6,634 nucleotides of DNA from Porticoccaceae bacterium (GTDB lineage: Bacteria > Pseudomonadota > Gammaproteobacteria > Pseudomonadales > Porticoccaceae). Below are positions 1 to 5,411 of this stretch, in pieces. Numbering within the stretch: the stretch's first letter is position 1; each line of letters begins with the position of its first letter. A model generated the notes under the pieces. That model saw nothing but the letters and a program-made list of their open reading frames with translations. It did no database searches and was not told where the DNA came from. The position numbers and the translations under genes were made by a program. The DNA lies in the NCBI GenBank assembly GCA_003448675.1, contig DLXZ01000073.1:1400-8033 (forward strand). Direction: 5' to 3'.

Positions 1-443
1 GCGCCATCCAAATCCCCCTGCTCGTAAGCCTGGGCAAATTCTTTCTCCAGGGTACTAAAAGCCTGGGCGACCTGCGCCTCCAGCTCGAACAGTTTATCGA
101 AGGGTTGTTGAGATTGCCGAACCTCGGCGAGGTTTTCTCTTAATTCCATCTGCGCAGTTAAAAAATCAATGCCTGTATGCGTCTGTTCGGTCCCACTCTC
201 GAGTCCCGCCAGCTCCAGTAGATAGTGCGCCCGCTGCACCGGCGAAGACAAAACCGCGTACGCTTGATTTACCAGCGCAGCCGACTGCACCGCAAGGCGC
301 TGTTGTTGCGCAGACTCCCCGGCAACGCGGTCAGGGTGAAATTGCTTCTGCAACGACAGATAACGGGTTTTCAACAGCGCTTTGTCAATCTCAAAACCAG
401 CGGGCAGTTCAAAGACGGTGAAATAATCGGTGCTGGAATCCAT
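1..443 (-). CDS. hscB: Fe-S cluster co-chaperone HscB (J-domain protein), C-terminus cut by window start
   Basis: This encodes the J-domain co-chaperone that delivers the scaffold IscU to the Hsp70 HscA and stimulates HscA ATPase during cluster transfer, in the cytoplasm. My translation from the ATG at 441-443 gives 147 complete residues of a family usually about 170-175 long, so only the last part is missing. The J domain covers roughly residues 1-75 and has the HPD triad at 36-38 (QKQFHPDRV). It is followed by the motif QMELRE at 97-102, typical of the HscB C-terminal helical domain that contacts IscU. The start is supported by the family-like N-terminus (YFTVFELP) and by an AGCAGG element just upstream, although this is a weak Shine-Dalgarno sequence compared with those of iscU and iscA. 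It lies 78 bases after iscA, the largest gap within the operon here, and is presumably co-transcribed. Identification is secure; only the missing end is unseen. Confidence 0.95.
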   Translation of the reverse strand, partial: MDSSTDYFTVFELPAGFEIDKALLKTRYLSLQKQFHPDRVAGESAQQQRLAVQSAALVNQAYAVLSSPVQRAHYLLELAGLESGTEQTHTGIDFLTAQMELRENLAEVRQSQQPFDKLFELEAQVAQAFSTLEKEFAQAYEQGDLDG

Positions 444-492
444 GGACCTGCTGGTGGTGTAGAAACATCTGTAAAGAGGGAACTCAGGAAAC

Positions 493-516
493 CTGCTGGA
501 TCAAAATCGCCAGCAG
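493..516 (-). promoter_or_regulatory. Possible mRNA hairpin between iscA and hscB
   Basis: On the coding strand CTGCTGG (516-510) and CCAGCAG (499-493) are perfect 7-base inverted repeats separated by a 10-base loop rich in A and T. There is no following T tract, so this is not a standard intrinsic terminator. A second copy of the 9-mer CCAGCAGGT lies at 454-446, over the weak ribosome binding site of hscB, so the CTGCTGG arm could pair with either copy. Structure and role are inferred from sequence only. Confidence 0.3.
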
Positions 517-521
517 CAAGC

Positions 522-845
522 TTAAACGTTAAAGCTTTCCCCGCAACCGCACTCATTTTTGACATTGGGGTTGTTAAAGCGAAAACCTTCATTAAGGCCT
601 TCCTTGACAAAATCCAGCTCGGTGCCGTCCAGATAAAGTAGACTCTTGGGGTCAACAAACAGCTCGACACCGCCGGAGACAAACACCTCATCCTGCTCGG
701 CAGGCTCATCGACAAATTCCAGCACATAGGACATCCCCGAGCAGCCGTTGGTGCGCACGCCCAGACGAATGCCACAGCCGTGACCGCGACTTTTCAGGTA
801 TTGCTCGACGTGTTGTTCCGCCGCCGGGGTCATTGAAATCGCCAT
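522..845 (-). CDS. iscA: A-type iron-sulfur carrier protein IscA
   Basis: IscA is the A-type carrier that accepts Fe-S clusters or iron from the ISC machinery and passes them to client proteins, especially for [4Fe-4S] maturation. The 107-residue product has the length of E. coli IscA. It carries the three invariant ligand cysteines at the E. coli positions: C35 in NGCSGM, and C99 and C101 in ECGCGESF near the C-terminus. The start ATG at 843-845 has a strong AGGAG eight bases upstream, and the N-terminal MAISMTPAA is family-like. It lies 40 bases after iscU. The ErpA and SufA paralogues share the Cys motif, but the position within iscRSUA-hscB decides for IscA. No oddities are seen. Confidence 0.97.
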   Translation of the reverse strand: MAISMTPAAEQHVEQYLKSRGHGCGIRLGVRTNGCSGMSYVLEFVDEPAEQDEVFVSGGVELFVDPKSLLYLDGTELDFVKEGLNEGFRFNNPNVKNECGCGESFNV

Positions 846-885
846 CTTTACTGCTCCTCTCGCGTCTCTTTCGCGTTGCCGCGAC

Positions 886-1269
886 TCATTTGTCCTGCTT
901 GCCGCGAATATCTTTGATTGCCGCCTTGATAGCGTCTTCGGCCAGCACCGAGCAGTGAATTTTCACTGGCGGCAGAGCCAGCTCTTCGGCAATCTCGGAA
1001 TTCTTGATTTCGGCCGCGGCCTCCAGGGTCTTGCCCTTGACCCACTCCGTCAAAAGCGAACTGGAGGCAATGGCCGAACCACAGCCGTAGGTCTTAAATT
1101 TGGCATCCTCGATCACACCATCATCATTAACCTGAATCTGCAGGCGCATCACGTCACCACAGGCCGGTGCGCCGACCATACCAGTACCGACATTGGCCGC
1201 CTTGTCGTCCAGCTTGCCGACGTTTCGGGGGTTATCGTAATGATCCAGCACTTTATCGCTATACGCCAT
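886..1269 (-). CDS. iscU: Iron-sulfur cluster assembly scaffold protein IscU
   Basis: IscU is the scaffold on which [2Fe-2S] clusters are built from sulfur delivered by IscS, then handed on through HscA/HscB. The 127-residue protein shows all key residues at canonical positions: C37 and D39 in PACGDVM, C63 in [11 protein letters not shown], and H105-C106 in [10 protein letters not shown]. The HscA recognition motif LPPVK is present at 99-103. Asp39 is the residue whose replacement is known to stabilise clusters; here it is the normal Asp. The ATG at 1267-1269 is preceded by AGGAG with an 8-base spacer. It lies 46 bases after iscS and 40 bases before iscA. Length and sequence are ordinary for a proteobacterial IscU. 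Confidence 0.98.
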   Translation of the reverse strand: MAYSDKVLDHYDNPRNVGKLDDKAANVGTGMVGAPACGDVMRLQIQVNDDGVIEDAKFKTYGCGSAIASSSLLTEWVKGKTLEAAAEIKNSEIAEELALPPVKIHCSVLAEDAIKAAIKDIRGKQDK

Positions 1270-1315
1270 GACTAATTCTCCTACTAATACTTACGAAGTA
1301 GCCCAACCACAGAGG

Positions 1316-2530
1316 TCAGTGGGCCGCCCATTCAACTTTTGACAAATCCACACCATCCTTATACATATCCCAAAGGGGTGATAGCTCCCTTAATTTTTCC
1401 ACCGCGCCACTGACTTTTTCCACCGTGTAGTCGATCTCCTCTTGGGTGGTAAAACGTCCGATGCTGAAGCGAATGGAGCTATGCGCCAACTCGTCTTCCA
1501 ATCCCAGAGCTCGCAGTACATAAGAGGGCTCAAGGCTCGCCGAGGTACAGGCCGATCCGGAAGATACCGCCAGATCCTTGAGTGCCATAATCAGGGACTC
1601 ACCCTCAACGTAGGCAAAGCTGACGTTCAGGTTACCGGCCACCCGATGCTCCAGGGAGCCATTCAAATTAATCGCTTCGACGGTCTTTAAACCATCCCAG
1701 AGCCGGTTTCTGAGCGCCAGAATACGCGCATTTTCATCGGCCATTTCCTCCCGGGCAATACGGAAAGCCTCGCCCATGCCAACAATCTGGTGTGTCGGCA
1801 AGGTGCCCGAACGCATCCCTCGCTCGTGGCCACCACCATGCATCTGCGCCTCCAGGCGCACCCGCGGTTTACGCCTCACATAGAGTGCGCCAATGCCCTT
1901 GGGACCGTAGACCTTGTGCGCCGAAAAGGACATCAGGTCGATCTTCATTGCCTCCAGATCAATAGGCACCTTGCCAGCGCTCTGGGCAGCATCCACGTGG
2001 AAAAACACACCGCGCTCTCGGCACAGCTCACCAATGGCGGCGATATCGTTAATTACGCCAATCTCATTGTTGACGTGCATGATCGACACCAGCGTCGTGT
2101 CCTCCCGAAGCGCATCGGCTACCGCCTGCACCGAGGTTAACCCCTCGGAATCGGGTTCCAGGTATGTGAGCTCAAAACCCTCCCGTTCCAGCTGACGGCA
2201 GGCGTCAAGCACGGCTTTATGTTCAATTTTCGAGGTAACGATATGCTTGCCCTTGCCGGCGTTAAAATGGGCCACACCCTTGATTGCCAGGTTATCCGAC
2301 TCCGTGGCGCCGGAGGTCCAGACGATTTCTCTGGGATCGGCGTTAACCAGATCGGCCACCTGCTTGCGGGCCTCTTCCACTGCTGCCTCGGCGTGCCAGC
2401 CAAAGGCGTGGGAGCGAGACGCGGGGTTACCAAAGTTGCCTTCGCTGGTCAGACATTCCTTCATCCGCTCGGCGACCCGGGGGTCAACCGGGGTGGTGGC
2501 CGAATAATCAAGGTAAATAGGTAATTTCAA
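1316..2530 (-). CDS. iscS: Cysteine desulfurase IscS, TTG start
   Basis: IscS is the PLP enzyme that converts L-cysteine to alanine and carries the released sulfur as a persulfide, feeding IscU and, in E. coli, tRNA thiolation and other sulfur pathways. The 404 residues equal the E. coli length. Visible hallmarks are the PLP lysine K206 ([12 protein letters not shown]), H104 in KIEHK, D180 and Q183 in [11 protein letters not shown], the mobile catalytic C328 in [16 protein letters not shown], and the C-terminal WAAH, comparable to the IscU-docking tail of E. coli IscS. The first codon is TTG (2528-2530). [16 protein letters not shown] matches family N-termini from residue 1, GGAG lies 8 bases upstream, and the next in-frame Met is residue 23, inside the conserved domain. 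It follows iscR by 18 bases. NifS and SufS are alternatives excluded by context and loop sequence. Confidence 0.98.
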   Translation of the reverse strand: MKLPIYLDYSATTPVDPRVAERMKECLTSEGNFGNPASRSHAFGWHAEAAVEEARKQVADLVNADPREIVWTSGATESDNLAIKGVAHFNAGKGKHIVTSKIEHKAVLDACRQLEREGFELTYLEPDSEGLTSVQAVADALREDTTLVSIMHVNNEIGVINDIAAIGELCRERGVFFHVDAAQSAGKVPIDLEAMKIDLMSFSAHKVYGPKGIGALYVRRKPRVRLEAQMHGGGHERGMRSGTLPTHQIVGMGEAFRIAREEMADENARILALRNRLWDGLKTVEAINLNGSLEHRVAGNLNVSFAYVEGESLIMALKDLAVSSGSACTSASLEPSYVLRALGLEDELAHSSIRFSIGRFTTQEEIDYTVEKVSGAVEKLRELSPLWDMYKDGVDLSKVEWAAH

Positions 2531-2538
2531 GGCAAGAA

Positions 2539-2542
2539 CTCC
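2539..2542 (-). promoter_or_regulatory. Ribosome binding site deciding the TTG start of iscS
   Basis: The coding strand reads ACGGAGTTCTTGCC immediately before the TTG codon. The GGAG core is separated by 8 bases from the TTG, which is normal spacing. It sits in the 18-base iscR-iscS gap. No in-frame ATG lies between this site and the conserved N-terminus of IscS. Confidence 0.7.
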
Positions 2543-2548
2543 GTTAAT

Positions 2549-3043
2549 TCAGGCGTTTCCGCTATCGAGTCCGATCAGCGCAAGACGCTCCTCGTTCTGG
2601 GCCAGCTGCTCCATATCCTGACGCTCGCAAATGGATTGGACGTGCTCTTTCTGGGTCAACTGTCCCAATGTGATGCCACTGAGGAAAAGATGGATTTGGG
2701 TACTCAAGTCATTCCACAGGTGGTGGGTTAAACACATCTCGCCATTCTGGCAAATACCCTTGCCACCGCAGTTGGTGGCGTCGGTCGACTCATTAACCGC
2801 ATCAATAATGTCAGCGACATTGATCTTGGTATCATCCCGACTAAGGCGATACCCACCGCCTGGACCGCGAACGCTTTTGACCAGATTGCTTTTCCGCAAT
2901 TTGGCAAACAACTGCTCCAGATAGGAAAGAGATATATCTTGCCGACTAGAGATATCAGCCAGACTGATAGGCCCTTCCTTGCCGTGCAGCGCCAGATCCA
3001 ACATGGCAGTGACGGCGTAACGTCCTCGGGTAGTGAGTTTCAT
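2549..3043 (-). CDS. iscR: Rrf2-family [2Fe-2S] transcriptional regulator IscR
   Basis: IscR is the cluster-sensing regulator. In E. coli the [2Fe-2S] form represses the isc operon at type 1 sites, while both apo and holo forms act at type 2 sites. The 164-residue product has an N-terminal winged helix (about 1-70, [18 protein letters not shown] onward, wing PGGGYRL) and the atypical cluster ligands C92, C98, C104 and H107 ([18 protein letters not shown]), all at E. coli positions. Glu43 in SYLEQLF is retained; that residue has been linked to discrimination between the two DNA site classes. The ATG at 3041-3043 has only a weak upstream purine stretch. It is the first gene of the operon and has its own promoter and operators upstream, so autoregulation is well supported by sequence. 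Confidence 0.98.
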   Translation of the reverse strand: MKLTTRGRYAVTAMLDLALHGKEGPISLADISSRQDISLSYLEQLFAKLRKSNLVKSVRGPGGGYRLSRDDTKINVADIIDAVNESTDATNCGGKGICQNGEMCLTHHLWNDLSTQIHLFLSGITLGQLTQKEHVQSICERQDMEQLAQNEERLALIGLDSGNA

Positions 3044-3074
3044 CCGCTAACTCTGAATAGTTGTGATGCCGATG

Positions 3075-3103
3075 ATTATCAAATAACCGACTGATTTAGT
3101 CAA
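3075..3103 (-). promoter_or_regulatory. Sigma-70 promoter of the isc operon (PiscR)
   Basis: On the minus strand TTGACT (3103-3098) and GATAAT (3080-3075) are separated by exactly 17 bases, a near-consensus sigma-70 promoter. Transcription would start near 3068, giving a leader of about 25 bases before iscR. The -35 box lies inside the proximal IscR operator, so occupied operator and RNA polymerase binding should be mutually exclusive. The start site is predicted, not observed. Confidence 0.85.
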
Positions 3104-3107
3104 GTAA
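3083..3107 (-). promoter_or_regulatory. IscR type 1 operator, proximal site
   Basis: The 25 bases match the published E. coli type 1 consensus ATASYYGACTRWWWYAGTCRRSTAT at 23 positions by my hand alignment. The conserved core GACTAAATCAGTC is perfect, and the two mismatches are position 1 and the S near the right end. The site is an imperfect palindrome covering the -35 box and spacer of the iscR promoter, which fits repression by [2Fe-2S]-IscR. Confidence 0.85.
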
Positions 3108-3132
3108 TTATCCTACTAAATTAATCAACTTT
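3108..3132 (-). promoter_or_regulatory. Second, weaker IscR type 1-like operator overlapping the trmJ end
   Basis: Directly abutting the proximal site, these 25 bases match the type 1 consensus at about 20 positions by hand alignment: 12 of 14 in the left part (AAAGTTGATTAATT) and 8 of 11 in the right part (TAGTAGGATAA). The left part contains the last three trmJ codons and the stop codon. E. coli also has two type 1 sites at this promoter, which supports the call. The weaker match makes actual binding uncertain. Confidence 0.55.
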
Positions 3133-3942
3133 TTGGTGCTTATCGCCATCCGGCAACCCTGACTGCTTAAGGCGATAAGCCACGTTTTGAACGGCGGTGA
3201 GCACCCCGCGCATGATCGACAGCTCCATACGGTCCGGGCGAATCCGGTTAAACAAACGACGTAGACGGGCCATCGTCTGGCGGGGATTATCGCGATCGTG
3301 AAAGTCCAAATCCACCAGCGCCTGCTCGAGATGCTGGTAGTACAGCTCCAAATCAGCCGCTTTCGCGGGCGGCACATCCCATGACTGAGCAGTGCTTTGA
3401 GAACCGTGTTCGCCAAGCGCGCTCATCCGCACTTCATAGGTCAATACCTGCACGGCGGCGGCGAGATTCAGGCTACTGTAATCCGGATTGGCTGGGATAT
3501 GGACATGGCAAGTACATTTCTGCAGCTCCCCATTGGTTAAACCACGGTCTTCCCGGCCAAATACCAGGGCCACTTCATGGCTCGCCGACTCCATCCAGGC
3601 CTGCTCACCGCACTCTCTGGGATTCAGCAACGGCCAGGGGATGGTGCGCTCTCTGGCGCTGGTGCCGATAACCAACCCGCAATCAGCAATCGCTTCATCC
3701 AGCGAATTAACCACCACCGCCTGGTCCAGCACATCCACGGCATTGGCGGCGCGCCAGACTGCCCGCTCCGCGGGGTACTCCTTCGGCGCCACCAAGTAGA
3801 GGCGATGCAAACCCATATTTTTTAGCGCCCGCGCTGCGGCGCCGATATTGCCGGGGTGGTTGGTATTGACCAGCACTACGCGAACCCGACCCAGTCGATC
3901 CACCATGGCCCCATCTGGCGCCGCTACCCCGTTTGATGACAT
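3121..3942 (-). CDS. trmJ: tRNA (cytidine/uridine-2'-O-)-methyltransferase TrmJ
   Basis: TrmJ is the SPOUT-class, S-adenosylmethionine-dependent enzyme that 2'-O-methylates position 32 in the anticodon loop of several tRNAs. The 273-residue product shows the SpoU-type motifs in order: NTNHPGNIGAAARALKNMG (26-44, with R38 aligning with the catalytic Arg), VFGREDRGLTNGEL (127-140) and IPANPDYSSLNLAAAVQVL (149-167). The last two form the trefoil-knot cofactor site. The region after about 185 is the variable linker and C-terminal helices. ATG 3942 is the longest choice; ATG 3906 (Met13) would begin closer to where E. coli TrmJ begins and has GGGG upstream, so about 12 N-terminal residues are uncertain. 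trmJ lies 77 bases upstream of iscR with no terminator visible, so read-through into isc is possible. Its stop codon lies within the distal IscR-like site. Confidence 0.95.
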   Translation of the reverse strand: MSSNGVAAPDGAMVDRLGRVRVVLVNTNHPGNIGAAARALKNMGLHRLYLVAPKEYPAERAVWRAANAVDVLDQAVVVNSLDEAIADCGLVIGTSARERTIPWPLLNPRECGEQAWMESASHEVALVFGREDRGLTNGELQKCTCHVHIPANPDYSSLNLAAAVQVLTYEVRMSALGEHGSQSTAQSWDVPPAKAADLELYYQHLEQALVDLDFHDRDNPRQTMARLRRLFNRIRPDRMELSIMRGVLTAVQNVAYRLKQSGLPDGDKHQKVD

Positions 3943-3977
3943 CTCTCAGGCCCGCTCCGCGATCATTAAAGGTGCGT

Positions 3978-3986
3978 ATTGTAACA
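3978..3986 (-). promoter_or_regulatory. Probable trmJ promoter (extended -10)
   Basis: The minus strand reads TGTTACAAT, an extended -10 (TGn) joined to TACAAT, which differs from TATAAT at one position. No good -35 lies 16-18 bases upstream, as is common for extended -10 promoters. The predicted start near 3971 gives a leader of about 28 bases to ATG 3942. Confidence 0.5.
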
Positions 3987-4057
3987 AAGCCCAAGCTCGG
4001 CACGGGCTCGCATGGCAACTGATACCCGAACTCAGGCTATAGCCGTGCAGCCGATTT

Positions 4058-4066
4058 TGGTACACT
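4058..4066 (+). promoter_or_regulatory. Probable suhB promoter (extended -10)
   Basis: TGGTACACT is an extended -10 (TGn) with a 4 of 6 match to TATAAT. No recognisable -35 lies at proper spacing. The predicted start is near 4073, giving a leader of about 27 bases before the suhB ATG. It faces away from the trmJ promoter, about 80 bases apart. Confidence 0.45.
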
Positions 4067-4099
4067 CGCGCGCCTTTTCCGCAGCAACCGGGCCACCCC

Positions 4100-4906
4100 A
4101 TGGAACCGATGGTAAATGTCGCCTTGCAAGCCGCTCGCAAGGCCGGCGAACTGATTGTCAAAGCCGCGTCCAAACTTGACCGTATTCGTGTTAATGAAAA
4201 AAGTCAGCACGACTATGTCAGCGAGGTGGATCGCAAGGCCGAAGAAGAGATCATTTATCACCTGCGCAAGGCCTACCCGGATCACCGAATCATCTGCGAG
4301 GAAAGCGGCATCCATGAGGGCAGCGATACCAACAGCGAGTGGATCATCGACCCCCTGGATGGCACCACCAACTTTCTGCGCGGGATTCCCCAATACGCGG
4401 TCTCCATCGCCTATCGCCACAAGGGCCGACTGGAACACGCGGTGGTGTATGATCCCGTAAAACTGGAAGAGTTTACCGCCAGCCGAGGTCGGGGAGCCCA
4501 GCTCAATGGCTCACGAATTCGCGTCTCCGCCCGCATCGATACCGCCGGCGCGCTTTATGCCACAGGCATCCCTTTTAGCGGCAAACCCTTTGAAAATATG
4601 CCTTCCTTCCTCGCCACCATGAGCGCTCTGGCGGAAAACTCTTCAGGCATCCGGCGGATGGGCGCGGCATCCCTTGATCTGGCCTACGTGGCTGCCGGGC
4701 GCTTTGACGCCTTCTGGGAAATGCATCTGCAACCCTGGGATATTGCCGCCGGCGTTCTGCTGGTCAAAGAGGCAGGGGGCATGGTGTCGGATTTCCAGGG
4801 GGGCGACCGTTACCTGGATTCGGGCCACATCGTCGCGACCACGCCACGGCTATTAAAACCAACCTTGCAAACGGTTCGCAAGCATCTGGGGCATCTCAGC
4901 ACCTGA
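4100..4906 (+). CDS. suhB: Inositol-1-monophosphatase family protein SuhB
   Basis: This is a Mg2+-dependent, Li+-sensitive-type phosphatase that hydrolyses inositol-1-phosphate. In E. coli SuhB also joins the NusB/E/G antitermination complex on ribosomal RNA operons. The 268 residues match the family length (E. coli 267), and the N-terminus MEPMVNVALQAARKAGELI is family-like. Metal-site motifs are present: E67 in CEESG, D84-P-L-D87-G-T-T-N in WIIDPLDGTTNF, and D214 in PWDIAAG. The stretch RRMGAASLDLAYVAAGRFDAF (185-205) is the conserved region before the second metal motif. It is divergent from trmJ, as in E. coli. No Shine-Dalgarno sequence is evident before the ATG (CCGGGCCACCCC). Phosphatase identity is firm; the transcription role is inferred from orthology. 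Confidence 0.95.
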   Translation: MEPMVNVALQAARKAGELIVKAASKLDRIRVNEKSQHDYVSEVDRKAEEEIIYHLRKAYPDHRIICEESGIHEGSDTNSEWIIDPLDGTTNFLRGIPQYAVSIAYRHKGRLEHAVVYDPVKLEEFTASRGRGAQLNGSRIRVSARIDTAGALYATGIPFSGKPFENMPSFLATMSALAENSSGIRRMGAASLDLAYVAAGRFDAFWEMHLQPWDIAAGVLLVKEAGGMVSDFQGGDRYLDSGHIVATTPRLLKPTLQTVRKHLGHLST

Positions 4907-4949
4907 GGCACACGCTCAAGCTTGCGGCCCCTGGCTTTACGTCCAGCAG

Positions 4950-4973
4950 TTGACATTAAGTGGCGCAATTGCG
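4950..4973 (+). promoter_or_regulatory. Candidate control region upstream of the DUF4212/symporter pair
   Basis: TTGACA at 4950-4955 is a perfect -35 hexamer, but no acceptable -10 follows at 16-18 bases (GAGTGT at 17). A perfect 10-base palindrome, CGCAATTGCG, lies at 4964-4973 in what would be the spacer and could be part of an operator. The gap of 106 bases from suhB has no T-tailed hairpin, so transcription from suhB may also continue into the pair. Weak evidence. Confidence 0.25.
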
Positions 4974-5012
4974 AGTGTTCGCCTCCGTAGCAAAACGGCA
5001 ACGAGGGGAACA

Positions 5013-5408
5013 ATGAGCCACGACTCGAATACCAATCAGAACAAAAGTCAGGATACCGTCTACCACCACGATGAGGCGGAAAACCGGCCCCGGCACTCCC
5101 AGCACGATGACGAGGTACTGTCAGAAGCCAATCTGAGTAGCTACTGGCGGGCCAACATCAAGGTGTTGGCCACGTTACTGGGCGCCTGGGCCTTTGTTTC
5201 TTTCATCTGCGGCATTGTTCTGGGTGACTGGCTGGATCAGTTTAGGCTGGGAGGCTTCCCTCTCGGGTTCTGGTTTACCCAGCAAGGCGCCATGCTCTGC
5301 TTCGTCGTGATTATTTTCATCTACCACTTCTGGATGCAACGCATTGAGCGCACCCACGGCGTTGACGACGATTACGAAAACCCGGCCGCCCAGGCAAATA
5401 AGGACTGA
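5013..5408 (+). CDS. DUF4212 protein, sodium:solute symporter small subunit
   Basis: This is a small inner-membrane protein of the DUF4212 family, found as the partner of VC_2705-type sodium:solute symporters; its exact role in transport is not established. From ATG 5013 it has 131 residues. ATG 5013 is preferred over an upstream in-frame TTG at 4950 because GAGGGG at 5003-5008 lies just upstream of it. The core YWRANIKVLATLL begins at residue 44. Two membrane helices follow (about 50-71 and 84-106), joined by the family signature GDWLDQFRLGGFPLGFWFTQQG (71-92), then a charged tail (RIERTHGVDDDYE). Residues 1-43 form a hydrophilic, His- and Asp-rich extension (His at 3, 18, 19, 28, 31) that most family members, as I know them, lack or have shorter. 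The symporter starts 3 bases after the stop codon, so the two should be co-translated. Confidence 0.9.
   Translation: MSHDSNTNQNKSQDTVYHHDEAENRPRHSQHDDEVLSEANLSSYWRANIKVLATLLGAWAFVSFICGIVLGDWLDQFRLGGFPLGFWFTQQGAMLCFVVIIFIYHFWMQRIERTHGVDDDYENPAAQANKD
5400..5404 (+). promoter_or_regulatory. Ribosome binding site of the symporter inside the DUF4212 gene
   Basis: AAGGA lies in the last codons of the DUF4212 gene, 7 bases before the symporter ATG at 5412. This placement suggests translational coupling of the two subunits. Confidence 0.65.
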
Positions 5409-5411
5409 CCC

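Noticed and set aside
225..641. Open frame of 138 codons on the plus strand opposite hscB and iscA
   Set aside because: It is antisense to two clearly identified genes, has an Arg-rich composition typical of a shadow frame, and resembles no family I know.
3989..4009. Inverted repeat AGCCC/GGGCT between trmJ and suhB
   Set aside because: Five-base arms with an 11-base loop and no match to a known operator; likely chance in G+C-rich DNA.
4068..4080. boxA-like sequence (GCGCCTTTTCC) in the suhB leader
   Set aside because: Only about 6 of 11 positions match the boxA consensus, which is not better than chance in a leader of this composition.
4037..4438. Minus-strand open frame overlapping the start of suhB
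   Set aside because: It overlaps the conserved metal-site region of suhB on the opposite strand, with no ribosome binding site or recognisable domain.
4915..4947. Possible terminator after suhB (CTGG/CCAG and the CAAGCTTG palindrome)
   Set aside because: The stems are 4 bp or need a bulge, and no T tract follows.
4961..4973. Possible sigma-54 promoter (TGGCGC followed by TTGC)
   Set aside because: The GG and GC elements are about three bases too close for the -24/-12 spacing that sigma-54 requires.
4950..5012. Upstream TTG start adding 21 residues to the DUF4212 protein
   Set aside because: The TTG is part of a TTGACA box with no ribosome binding site of its own, while ATG 5013 has a good one.
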